Source: Anarhynchus alexandrinus
Taxonomy: Eukaryota; Chordata; Aves; Charadriiformes; Charadriidae
Assembly: GCA_008711295.1 (NCBI GenBank)
Contig: VUYV01000191.1
Span: 492,298 to 556,297, forward strand
Direction of reading: 5' to 3'
Length of the DNA: 64,000 nt
The translations under genes and the position numbers were made by a program. This document shows, one piece after another, positions 1-12,165 of this stretch. Every line of letters starts with the position of its first letter. The first letter of the stretch is position 1. The notes beneath the pieces were generated by a model. That model did no database searches. It was not told where the DNA came from and worked only from the letters and a program-made list of their open reading frames with translations.

Positions 1-306
1 AGGGGCTTGAAAATGGAACAGGAACCAAGCTGAGCATCAAGGTCAGGCAGAAACGGTAGCGTCGATGTCCATAAAGCTTGGAATGCCCTGACAGACCTCG
101 TGCGCAGCCATTCCCTTGGCGGGGGGTCAGGTTTGCTGGGGTCACCTCCACAGTCGTCGCCTGGCTGGAAGAACGTCACCGCGGTGCCCTGTCCTCCTGC
201 ACCCACTTCAGAGGAAGGTCTCACAGCTACCTTTGGGCACTGAGTGTGCAGAATTCTTGCGAGAACAACTCCTTTCAGTGCCAAATACCCCTCCATCTGC
301 TATAAA
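1..306. other. Single-copy stretch, CpG-richer than surroundings
   Basis: No gene is recognised. This left edge holds more CpG (for example around 60-65, 108-112, 154-158 and 175-183) and more G+C than the several kilobases that follow. It could be the end of a repeat or regulatory element cut by the window edge. Short frames run through it in several phases without any recognisable domain, so they are treated as chance. Confidence 0.3.
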
Positions 307-461
307 ATCATAGAATGGTTTGGGTTGGAAGGCACCTTAGAGATCATCTTGTTCCACCCCCCTTGCCATGGGCAGGGACACCTCCCACCAGCCCAGGTTG
401 CTCCAAGCCCTGTCCAATCTGGCCTTGAACACCTCCAGGGATGGGGCAGCCACACTGTCTT
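307..461 (-). mobile_element. CR1 LINE, 5'-truncated 3' end
   Basis: The plus strand starts with ATCATAGAATGGTTTGGG and continues through the antisense of the CR1 3' untranslated region (CCACCCCCCTTGCCATGGGC, then CACCTCCAGGGATGGGGC). Only about 155 bp of the 3' end remain, with one copy of the terminal octamer. CR1 inserts by target-primed reverse transcription and is usually 5'-truncated like this. It is non-autonomous and inert. Confidence 0.92.
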
Positions 462-3400
462 TTAAATAAATTGAACTGATCTCACATCATCTAACATTAA
501 ATTTCATTTTTTACTTGGGGTACGTTATGTGATGAGAGCTACTTCTTCAACATGGGAAGCTCCCTTTCTCCCCTGAGGAGCAAGTTTTCTAGTTAGACTA
601 CTCCTCTTAAGATGCACTCAGGAAATTCTAGCTCCTGGGGTGTGCAGATGTCTTTGTCAGGAATAACCCCTTGATACAGCATGGGTCCAGGACAAGGAAT
701 TATTTTCACTTGTAGTAAGGCAACCCGGGAGGACAGAATGGAAGAGCAGCATGAACCAGGCAAGTGGCTGGCCAGGGACGCAACTCAGTGCTTTGCTAAA
801 CAGATTCAAAATGAGATCTCTGTGCCCAACTCACCAGAAGGAAACATTATAAACCAAGACTAAGCAACACAGACTTTTTTTTTTCAGTCTTCGTAACAAA
901 AAATGAAAAAAAAAAAAAATGAAAAAAGTAGTGAAACTTTCCCGAAGGCTGATTTCTGTTTTCTTTCTTTTTTTTTTTTTTTTTCTCCTTCTTTCCCGAA
1001 TAAAAAGTTCATGCTAGTCAGGCTGATCATGAGCCAGTGCGGTTGGGAGAGCACGGCAGTCCCTTGCTCCTCCAGCACTTTTGAACTGGTCGGCCAATTT
1101 CTAGCAAATCTGGCAGAAAGATAGATTTTTTTTCAGACGTTGCGTTCTTACAAGTTCTGTGAAAATAGTTAGCTCGGGGCAGAAGAGAGGCTACAGTGAT
1201 ACCTACACTGAGGCAAAGGCCGGAGGATGAACTGAACTATTACCGAATACACACATTCTTGTGTTGAAGGGGGTAGATAGGAGAGAGGGGTTATAAATGC
1301 TTTAATTCTTGGAAAAGCTTCAATCAAAGTTTGAACTTTATTGGGCATCATCTCACTTTCATTCTCCTTCTCTCTTTCTCTCCTCATATGAGCTCTCTGG
1401 TGTTTAATAAGGACAGGAAACATGCTGCAGGCTTAGTTTACTTCATTTAAAAAGCCATTCGATGAAACACAAATCATTTGGAAACACAACTCTATTAGTT
1501 CCAGTGTTTGTGGAACTATTTATTATTTAAAGCAAATGATACTTGCGTTACACTGTCACCAAAAAAAAAAAAATCCCAGTAATCTCTGTTGTTTTTCTAT
1601 CCCTCTTCCTTTCATTATTTACTGTCTCTTGTTTAAAATATTCTTATTTACCAGATTTTTCCCTTAATTGTAATTTCAAATCACGCCTTTCCCCAGAAGA
1701 CAGTGTGAACACCCTTTTCTTCTTCCCCCAAGATATCCAAGTTTGAAATGTAATCTCAATACAAAAACCAGTAGAATTCTCTGTCTATAAAACTATTTTG
1801 CCAAAAGTCATGTGGAATTCTTTTAATTTATAATAAAATATCATCCTTTCTTCTCCTGTACCTCCTACATGTCTCTTAATCATCTGCAGTACCATCTTAG
1901 CCTCCAGGTCCATCACCATCACACCATTTATTTATTTTTTTTAATAGTGACAGGAACCCTTTCTGGAACTCATAGAATACAAAGCATCCTCTTTGGATCA
2001 CATTACGGTTTCCTCACTTTACTTTCCAATACCAAATTAATATCTATTTGATACAGTTTTCAATTTCATCAATAAATGTGCCTACCTCTGCCCTCTATAG
2101 TTTTTTTATTTTCTTGACTTCTATAATCCAAATAAAGATGATATAGTATTTGGACCACTTGGAACAAAATAAAAAAAAAAATTGCGAAGGGAATTTGGAG
2201 GCTTACAACGGGGATGTCAAAAGTTGAGGATTGAATCAGTTTAAAGCTGACTTGATGAAGACTGACTCTCACCTTCAGAAGAGATAACACTGCTCAAGAT
2301 GTAGTATCCCCGATGAACTACAATCTATTATACTGTTAATTGGACAGCAAGAAATTAAACATAAATCATTCAACAGACTACAGTGATATAAAATCAATTA
2401 AGTCATTGCACTGGAAAAAAAATATTAAGTGCTCTAAATTAGGGAACATTATGCAAAAGAACATCAATTTTAATAAACCGTTTGTTGTTTGATGCTCGAT
2501 ACAGTTGTTCGCACAGATTTTAGAAGATCTGATTGGGTTAAGGCCTTTGATTTTGAATCAGAAAAACACTTCTGATATAAGCTATTAGAGGCAAATAACC
2601 AAGCAACCACTGACTGCCACCGTTATATGAGTTTAGAACCAAATTCAGAATTAACTAACAGATGTGTAACCCTGTTGATTTTCAACAGCTTGCATTGGTG
2701 CAAAAGGTGCAATAAAAAGCAAAACCTGGCTTTTTGAATACATAAACTCTCATTCTCCCTGTACTTATCTGGAGGGAGACAATCCATGAAGTTTAATTGC
2801 CGGACTCACTTTAGAAGCAGTCTAAATCTGGTTGTTGTGTAAGACCTGAAAAACAGACACGTTTTCTGTAATTGCAGTACGTTGGCTGTTTCTCACTCAC
2901 TCTGATGACGACTGTGTGACAGTGACAAAGTTCCCCATTTACTCTGTCCCCAGTTAGCCAGCCTTTTCCTTTTCACTCACCCTTCCAAACATTACTTTAG
3001 ATAGCTTTGCCTTTCTTTAGCAAGAAGATTTTGGATACGAGAAACTAGGTGAACCTCTTTCTAGAAGCAGACTTTTGGAAAGAGGGTCAGACCCAAAGTC
3101 TTTACCCAGTCACCAGAAAAGCACTGATGAGAAGCAGCTGCTAAACAACCCAGAAGATCTCTTTCGGGAAGACCATAATGCACCGCTTAAGGGCTGATAA
3201 AAAAAGCCAAGTCTTCAGGTTTATTTCATAAGTTCTTAATTGCACTTTCCAGTAACATCTCAGGTGATGCTGACCAGGCGTATTTGCCGTATGTCAGAGT
3301 CTGGGGCTCAAAATCATCACCCGGAAATATGTCTCCCATAAAAATACTCATGCCACCAGTTACATAGATATCTATGATACCTTTAATTATCCTTGTAAAG

Positions 3401-5662
3401 TCTGTTTGCATTTTGCATATAATTTTACATATATACCCCCACACACACATACAAGTCCATATATATATATAAAATTACCTACGTAAAATGTTATAACTAA
3501 GGTAAATTTTTAACAGTTTCTTTGCATGTGATGTTTTTGCCAGTGCCAACAAATTAAAATCTACAACTGATGATGTTACCCCTATGTTTTTGGATTTTAA
3601 AATGGATTTCAATATTTCTAAAAATCATTTGTTATTGTTGTTTTTAATAACAAATATGCTGAAGACAACCTGCCATTAGATTTAATGAGGGTTCCATATG
3701 CCAGCTCAGTATACAAAAACAAATTATGTCTATAATTAACTTATTAATTCAACACAGCACTAATTCTTAGACTTTTAGCATTACTTTACGTAAGTGGAAG
3801 TTTTAAATGCACAGCCTACCTTTACTACTTGGGAATAGCTCCTGGAAACATGACAGCTGCTTCCCCCTCCCTGCCCCCCCAGTTCTATTGAGAATCAAAC
3901 CGTTAATGTACTCTGGATCACTAAGGTAATTATATGTTTTAGTAGCTTCATTAGGAGCTCTGCAAATATATTTCACTACAAAATAATCTCTGTTCTCTTC
4001 AAATTGTCCAAAAGATGAGGAATTTTTGGTAAGAGAAGGCGAAGGTGCTATGTTTCTTGACTTCAGACAACAACCTCTTACAAATCAGTAGCAAATGATG
4101 CACAAAAATCCCCCGGTATCTTAAAGAGGGAAAAATTACATAGGTAAACAGATAAATCTTTAGTACATTTGTCTTTATGGGAGCAGCTCCCGCTGTTGGT
4201 CTCTAACCTGGAGGGCATTATTCTTTTCTAAATTGCCAGTAATGTCCCACAGCACAGTGATAAATAGAAACCACTGAAAGAAATAACATTCATTCTAACA
4301 CACAAGAACTTTCCAGACAGACATTGGCCTCTGAGAACAAACACTTAGATAAAATAGATTAGTTGCAATTGCAGAATATATCACTCTGAGTCCCTGTGAA
4401 CAGGCATTATCCCAGCTGTGCAAATAAGTGCCTTTATGCCAATCATTAAGTAATAAATACATCTAAGAGATGGTCTAAAACTTTAAGGAAAACAGAGGAA
4501 AAGGTCTCTCTACATCAGCTGTGTTTCACATGAAGCCAGTGATTTATTCCCCAGCAGTACTTTAAAAAATCACTAATAAGGTTGGTGCTTGTATGGTGTT
4601 TTGCGGTAGCAAGTTTCCTTTACCAGACAATTAATAAAACAGAAAAGAAACAAGTGCTACAGAAATGCAATTAAAAGTGCTAGCTTAATAACAGAACAGA
4701 AAACTCCCTAGCAATTTTCTTTCTTCTTTATCGTTTCACCCGAAACACATATGCTAAGGCAGAATTTTGTTTATTTATGGTTACACTGGAGTATCATTTA
4801 GCCAGGCTGTTTGGTTGTTTGCTCGTTAACTGTTTCAGAAGTCTGACTAAAATGTAAACCGCCTTGGAAAATACAGTTATTCTGCTTTGACTGCCACTTA
4901 CATGACATGTGGATTGCTTTCAAGAACTATGTCACTAATAAATTGGGGTTTTTTTTTTAATGCAGGCAGAACCGTAGGAAGGGATTGTGACACTCCCAAC
5001 CGTTTTCCCTGCTGCCCTTACCCTGGCCACCAGACTCCAGGAATTCAAGCGCCGGGGGTGGGATGAGCTCCCTGGTTCAAATAAAGCAACCCTACAGTAA
5101 CTATTCAACCTGTCCCAGAAGCTGCATTTTCCCCCTGTCATCCTTACACTCTGCTTACAACCCTCTTTTTTGTTTGGTTTTTTTTTTGTTTTTTTTTTTT
5201 CTTTTGGATATAGGATTCAGTACAAAAACTGTACTTCTATTGACATTTAGATTGAATTAATGAGATGGATTTTATCGAAGACGATGTGCTTGAAGGTTAA
5301 TTGGCTGCTATCTCTATTTTTTTTTTTTTGGTGGATGCACTATTTTTCAGCAGAAGGAGGTGTTGGAAATAGAAATGTCCCTTTTTCATTTGTACAGGTA
5401 CCTTAAGTTTTGTCTATAATTATACTGTTTTAACAGCTGTTACATATGCATGCTAGACCTTTTAATTTATTTGATTACCATTTAAAAAATTATACGTGTA
5501 TGGTAGAGATCGTATAATACTAATTTTATATGAGAACTCCCTCTTGTCTTAGCCCCATAGTTTGACAGTCATTTTAGGGTGGTATAGATGAGTATTGACT
5601 GCCCAAACTGGCAGTGGTCTTGCCTCCCTCCTACATCTGGCTGTAGATCTCAAAGCGACAGG
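462..5662. other. AT-rich single-copy DNA without recognised genes
   Basis: No exon, RNA gene or transposon is recognised. The stretch contains A- and T-runs (about 876-920 and 970-985, 1561-1573, 5161-5200, 5318-5330), a short CA then TA run near 3440-3472, and otherwise mixed sequence. Parts such as 2690-2960 and 4760-4920 have balanced composition and could be conserved non-coding DNA, but only a genome alignment can show that. Confidence 0.5.
876..990. repeat. Facing A-rich and T-rich low-complexity runs
   Basis: A-rich tracts near 897-927 are followed about 35 bases later by T-rich tracts at 961-985, so the two could pair as an imperfect hairpin. The overlapping lysine- and phenylalanine-rich frames on both strands are composition artefacts. 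Confidence 0.6.
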
Positions 5663-5953
5663 CATAGAATCATAGAATCATAGAACGGTTTAGGTTGGAA
5701 AGGACCTTGAAGATCATCGAGTTCCAACCCCCCTGCCATAGGCAGGGACACCTCCCACCACACCAGGTTGCCCAAGGCCACGTCCAGCCTGGCCTTGAAC
5801 ACCTCCAGGGATGGGGCCTCAACAACCTCTCTGGGCAACCTGGGCCACTGCCTCACCACCCTCAAAGTGAAAAACTTCTTCCTAATGTTCAATCTAAACC
5901 TGCCCTCTTCCAGTTTGAAGCCATTCCCCCTTGTCCTGTCACTACATGCCTTA
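5663..5953 (-). mobile_element. CR1 LINE, 5'-truncated, younger subfamily
   Basis: This begins with three copies of the ATAGAATC-type terminal repeat, then the antisense CR1 3' UTR, and continues to the segment that ends near CTTGTCCTGTCACTACATGC. It is about 290 bp long and little diverged. Its sequence is close to the copies at 39623 and 57984 on the same strand and at 27850 on the other strand, so these four probably belong to one recently active subfamily. The 103-residue minus frame across it is a CR1 reading frame remnant. Confidence 0.95.
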
Positions 5954-8900
5954 GAGTGCATGCATGGTGACCTACCTCAAAACGAACCCATCAGCACTCC
6001 CCCAGAAAACCGATAAAAGACATGGAAGAGTCTCGGGGAGGGGCAGGAACAACTGACCATCCAGGGAAAGGGAGGATACACCCTCTTCTCTCTGCAATTT
6101 ATGTTGGTGCCAATTTTAATGAGATGCAATGGGCTGTTAAACATGCATGTTAGATCCAGGTCCAAAAGTGTAGAACAAAGGAAACATCTCTGTGTTCCGT
6201 GAGCTTCTGAGGCAGTCTGCAGCCTTCCCTGACCTGGTTTCCTGGGTCCTTCTTCAACAAACAAACAAGCAAAGTAAATGCGATAACTGTGCTGACTGGG
6301 ACTTTCCCATTTTCAATGATACTGCAGATTTCTTAAACTTCTAAGTTGTTCTGTCTTCGTCTCCTTTGATCAACTTCTCCTCTTTTTTGTTTTACATTTT
6401 TTTGTCCTTCCTTTCATTTTGATTTTCTTATCATCTTTCCCATCCATCTGCTCTGGAGTAGAGAATCAAAGCCTTTTCTCCTATCCACTTGTCTCTAGGA
6501 ATATCAATCATCTCAAAGACTCCAGTAAAAGTTTTATAATTCTCTCTAACTATATACATCTGCTAATCATACTTTCAAAATACTGCACAGGACACTTCTT
6601 AAGCAGACTGTATAGTACTGATTCACACTCATTTACTCCATGTGTGACTGTAATTCATTTAGAAATAGCTGAACTGGCAATAAACTAGCTAGTCTGAATA
6701 CTGTGCCTTCACAGACTTCCAAAGTCATCTGTGAAATTATGGAAATAGTAAGGATTTTCTTCTCACTGAAGCCTGAGCTGCCATATCGATACTGCAGCAT
6801 GTGCTACCTGGCCCCGCTGTTACAAATAAGCTAGTTAATCTGTTAATTGAGGCATTGTTATAACTCGCACTCAAACCTTTGTCTACAGCATAAATTGACC
6901 CCTAATGACATGACTTGGGTGCGTCTTTTGAATTTTGCCATGAATGGGATTTTAAATCAGGAACTTCAGGGATAGTCAACAAGTGTGTCAGCTTCACCTA
7001 GAATTTTCTCTGGTTCACAAGCAATAGAGTATGTACCACCAAAAGTATGTACCAAGTATTTATATTTTTTTGTACTGACAGCATTCACAGATGGCTTGGA
7101 GCATGGGGTTCTAGGTTTTTTTCCTTATTATTTTTTATTTTTCAGAGCTTTGGAATTGCATTAGTATTTGGCTTGGAGAAAAGAGAAATGTCAAAACTAT
7201 CTGACTAAGTTTTTGTAAAATTCACGTTCTTTGTTTTGACTGTGTTGATCAAGAGGCATTGTATACTCATCCTTGGGGGAGAAAAAATTCCTATGGGATT
7301 TTAAGGGTCCATATAATTTTCTAAGTCAATAGTGAATACATCCAAAGAACTGTCTGCACAGTAAAAACTCAATCTCTACAAAACTAGAGACTGGTCTGAT
7401 AATAATAGTTTCCAGTCATTAATAGCATTTTGCGGACAACTCATATGAGCTAAGAACACAGGTTACTGATTCTAACTTACATTTTATTAACCAGAAGTGC
7501 ATGTCATGTGTGCGTTCCCGCCTTATCCGCTTACTCTTTTAAATGCCATTTCAAATTCTGATACTCATGAATGCAGCTTACGTCCTGGAAAACCAGCATA
7601 CCAACCTGAATAATTTTCTTCAGTTTCAAAAATATTGTAGTGCTTACCAATCATTTACCAGTATGGTGATTATGTCAGCACTTGCACAGCGAGAGGAAGA
7701 AGCCTCTACACAGGCAGAGAGAGGGTCAAGAAGAATGGAATTATGGAAAAGGTAAACAGACAGAAGTGTGATGAAAATTAAATGATTTAACAGTAGTAAG
7801 CAACCTGAGGGGAGAATAAAAAGATTAATGAGTAGCTAAATTTATGTTGATCAAATCTATTAGTTCTTAATATATTGAAACTCTGATACTTTTTGCTGAA
7901 CAAAAATCTTCTCAGAGACTCTGATAATGAAAGAAAACAGTAAAGTATACAACCACTTGATTTAAAATGCAGTATTTAAGCAAGGAATTAGTGCATCCTG
8001 ATATAATATAATATATTTTAACTATAAAAATGCAATATGAAAATGAAATGGACTTGCATTTAACATACTCCTTGGGAATATGGCTCCTGGTAATGAAGGA
8101 GAGTTGTTGGATATGTTGACCATATCAAATAAAAAGACTGTTCAAGAGCTAAGAAAAAAAAATAATGATACCTATTTCTTCTCAATTCATGTAACTTCAA
8201 AATGGAAATCTAATAGACAAAGACAAATGGCTGCAAAATAAAATGACAGTGATGTTTGGATATTAGAGAAATTTTTACTGAATTGAAAAGAATTATGAAA
8301 TACTCTCTGAATGCAAGAAACAGTGGAATTACTAAAATATAAAGACAAATAAGAAATTCTCTGCCTCAATAAGTTTTATTGGGAATAAATCAAACCTAAA
8401 TCAGATCCAGCAAAGTGTGAAAACAGAAGATTGTCTGGTCTTTGTAGAGTACTGTCACCAGCTCCTCAAGCAAAGCAAGTGAACACAAATTGGTCTAGCA
8501 AGCATAGAGCCAGGGAAACTGTCAGACACTGAACCCAAGGGAGTACCCGCTGACTAGATTATGCATGAAATCCATTCTTCAGGATAACCCATCAACCCAG
8601 GCATTTATTTTTTTTCCACATATAGGCACCATTACACACTGGAAAAGGAGATAATTCAGTAGTTTCAAAACCAGGTTTATTAAAGATGTGATAGTAGCTC
8701 TTCTGTTTCTGCTAAACCTCTGAAGACCCAAGGGAATATTCACATGACATAACTCAATAGTTTCAAAGACAAGTTTATTAAAGATGTGATAGTAGCTCTT
8801 CTGTATCTGCTAAAGCCCTGAAGACCAAAGGGAATATTCTTGTGAAAATCACATTTCACCACAACGTAGTTTGGCATAAGTCTTTTCTTAATCCAATAAG

Positions 8901-11900
8901 ACAGAGAAAGGACAGTCCAGGAAACTGATTAGTGCGTGAAAATGCAGGAGGACATGGGGCTTGCAGCTGAGGAAAGGGAGTTTCATGGACTTTGCAAAGA
9001 CAGAGAGGTTGCTCAATATGTTAAACATAATTGGCTTGCAATCTCTCTTTTCTGGTGGTTTCACAGATGAGAAGACAGTCAGGAGATGGCAAAACTGACA
9101 CAAGTAGAAAGCAAAGGTTGTCTCACCTAATTCAGGTTTCCCTTGGGTTTTCATGTTAAATACAGGACACAAAACAGCCCAGCAGAGAAGAAAGATTAAG
9201 CCATGTAATTATTAAATCTCTTCACAGGGAACCAAACTATGTCTTTTATCATGTTCAATTGAAGTCAACATGAAGATGGGAAGAGTAAACACAATTTGAT
9301 TTCCATTCTGAAAGAAGATGATGTTTTAAACTCAAATTTTCCCCAAACAAATGTGTAACAGAAAAAAAAAAAAAAAAGGATTTGGACCTTTTGGTCAATA
9401 TTTCATCTTGCTTCTTATTGCATTGATTATTATGTACTACTGTATATATAATACACTGCTAAATGCAATACAATAACACAACCAAGACCAACCAGTTTCA
9501 AACAAAAAGTCTTGAAGACTGAAAAAGCAAAAACCTGAAGTTTGTGGTTTAGAGTATTATTAGTACAAATTCAAGAGCAGCAACACTTATTACCATGAAT
9601 TGTGTTACAAAATGAATGTATTTATGCATTAAGTTTTGGAATATAAGGCTCTAGTTGAAACAACAGAAAAAAAATAAAAGGGAAAAAAAGTCTGAAGTTT
9701 ATCACTTGTTCAAGGTCTACCTGAACACAGTAAATTCCAAGATAAGGGTAAATGAGGCACTACTGATGTGCTGTCATATTCAGCTACAGTGAGCTATGAT
9801 GTTTCATCAAAACTGAATGTGTAAAAAATTTAATTGGGTCTAGAGGAACATTGGAAACCGGCTTTTCTCATTTTCTTTGGAATCCATACAACACTTGACA
9901 ATAGCCAACTCTCAGAAGATTTTAGACAAATTAATTAATTTACCAAAATGCATTTCTGCAGCTGAGGAGATGTGAAAACAATGGATTTGTTTATTTAGAA
10001 AGGTGTTGACTTCATCTGTGTCCTGAGGAGATACAAGCTCAGCTTGCCTCCTTCCCGTGCAAACTGGAAGCCACAGAAGCAAGTCGATTCCAGGCTAGTA
10101 AACCCTGTGAAGAGTTATGGCACATCTCTCCAGCCTTCCAGCTCATCTTCAGTATGAGGGTGTTTCCAGATGACTAAAACTGTAGACAAAAGTGAGAACA
10201 GATCATCCTCAACATAGTTTATGTATTCCCTTGAGCACACTTATTAATCCAAGAACAGACCTATGCTAACGTGAGGAGATGGCTTTCAGAGCAAAACTGG
10301 CGTGTCTGTCTGTAACTGCCTGTCTGGACTTGTAACTATATCTTACTTTTTATACAGGGTTTTACAATTTCCTAAATAAAAACTAGTTATTTTTCTTCTA
10401 AAGTAACAAAGTCATGCATTGTGCAGTCACTGAAACCATAAAGGGATCCTAAAAATATTTTTTTTTTGTTTCCTGGAGGTGAGTCAGAAGGGGAAAGGAA
10501 ACCCAAGGTAAAGCCCATACCATTCATGGTGTAGGACAGACCAGTGCCACCATAACCTGTGACCTGTGTTGTGATCCACTCCAAGTTGCCTGCAGAGACA
10601 GGAACACGTCCCTGACTTATTATTGCCATCGACAGGGTGCTGTGAGTCATGCGCTCACACCTAACAAACCAAAATTGAGACTGCACCACAAAAAAGTATC
10701 TTTTACTGAGATCTTTGTTGAGGTGGATTGAACAGAGAGGGAATATACTGCAGGACTGTGATATTTTAACGGGTTTACAAAGCTATAACTGGCAGGTTTT
10801 TTTTAATGTTCATTCAAGCATAGTCTAATAACTAGATGAAACAATGAAAATAATGAAGCCACCAAAGCAGGAGTAGTTCACTATTCAATATTATTGAGGA
10901 TGAAAATCAACAGTCCTCTGAATCTAAATAAGAAATAAAAGTGCAATCTATATGCCCTTCTATATGATCTCAAAGGTGCGGCATACGTGTAAAGAGGGAG
11001 GGTTGTGGAAGAGAGCTGAGGTGAGCAAGTCACGGGTATTGCACATTAACCTGTTAATAACAAAAAAGCCCTCAAAATTGATTAATTCTTTGTATATGAT
11101 TTTTATTTTTTTTTATTTTCATGGGGATGAATGATTGTGTTAGAAGAGTGAAAATTCTACTAATAAGATATATCCTGCATCTTTTAACATTTTAGGTTAG
11201 TACTTTCCTTAAAAGTAAATATTATTAGTCATAGCTGTCCAGAGCAAATTTCTGGTTCATATAGTTAGACAATGCATAATTGAATTCTATTTCTAAGTGG
11301 CTTTTATTGCAGTAGTTAATTCATATTCTTATGTAAAAAACTTCTTTCCTTGCTTCTTCATTTGCCATAATGATTTTTTCTTTTTTAAGAATACTTTAAA
11401 GTTTTGAATGAAAAGCTGTATGGACACATAAATTACTTGGTAGCTCAAGCCGAATTTGAATGTTACAAAACAAAATACACTTAGCATTCACCACCAAATT
11501 TTGGTCCAGCTGCAGGTTTAAGCAGCTGTAGATTTCAGGAAAACAAACCCCCACTGTTCAAATTGATATTTTAAATAGGGTGCTGAGAACATTGCCCACA
11601 ATCAGGTCCTGTACTATTTACATATTTCAATTGCAATAACAACACCACACTAAGCTAAAATAACCTCAGAGAACTAGAGTGGTGAATATTGCTTCCTATC
11701 TGCAGTATGTCCATAATCACATTTTCTAGAATAATGTCTTGAAAATCTCTGCAGCTAGACCTAGAGACTTTTAAAGAGACCTATCTAGTTCTAAACCCAG
11801 AATTTCTCTCCTGTCATTACCTTCTGTTGTTCCGACCCTCTCTGCTAAATTAGTAGACCCTTCCTAAATTGTACAAGAAAGAATTGATCAAACTGTCCCT

Positions 11901-12094
11901 TCCTTAATTTACCCGTGTTCTTACCTATTTAAAACTAGCATCCACGACAAAGCCGTATTATTTTGGAGAATGGTGGTTTTACTCATCTTGGTTATTTTTT
12001 AAGGCTTTTGAAACAGCAAGAAAAATCAAGAACCTCCTATGTCTCCTTTTTGCCCTGCACATGTGGATGAATCTTGGATTCTCCCTACTTTGAT
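5954..12094. other. AT-rich single-copy DNA without recognised genes
   Basis: No coding signal or known transposon is seen apart from the tandem duplication at 8652-8847. A minus-strand open frame at 10387-10689 is discussed among the findings. Poly-A runs sit at about 9361-9377. The sequence is CpG-poor and behaves like neutral intergenic or intronic DNA. Confidence 0.5.
8652..8847. repeat. 98-bp tandem duplication, two copies
   Basis: Copy one (8652-8749) and copy two (8750-8847) share the block AGTTTATTAAAGATGTGATA and its flanks, with a period of 98 bp and several substitutions between copies. Both lie in the same orientation and abut directly. No family is recognised. It could be a local replication-slippage or unequal-exchange duplication. 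Confidence 0.85.
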
Positions 12095-12165
12095 GGTCAT
12101 AGAATCATAAACTCTCTCAAGTTGATAGGGACCCATAGGGATCACTGAGTCCAACTCCCTGCAGT
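12095..12165 (-). mobile_element. CR1 LINE 3' fragment, divergent subfamily
   Basis: The plus strand reads GGTCATAGAATCATAAAC, then a degraded GTTGATAGGGACCCATAGGG and GAGTCCAACTCCCTGCA. This is the antisense 3' end of a CR1 subfamily different from the main one here: it has the GGGACCCA form instead of GGACCTTGAAG. Only about 70 bp remain. Confidence 0.75.
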
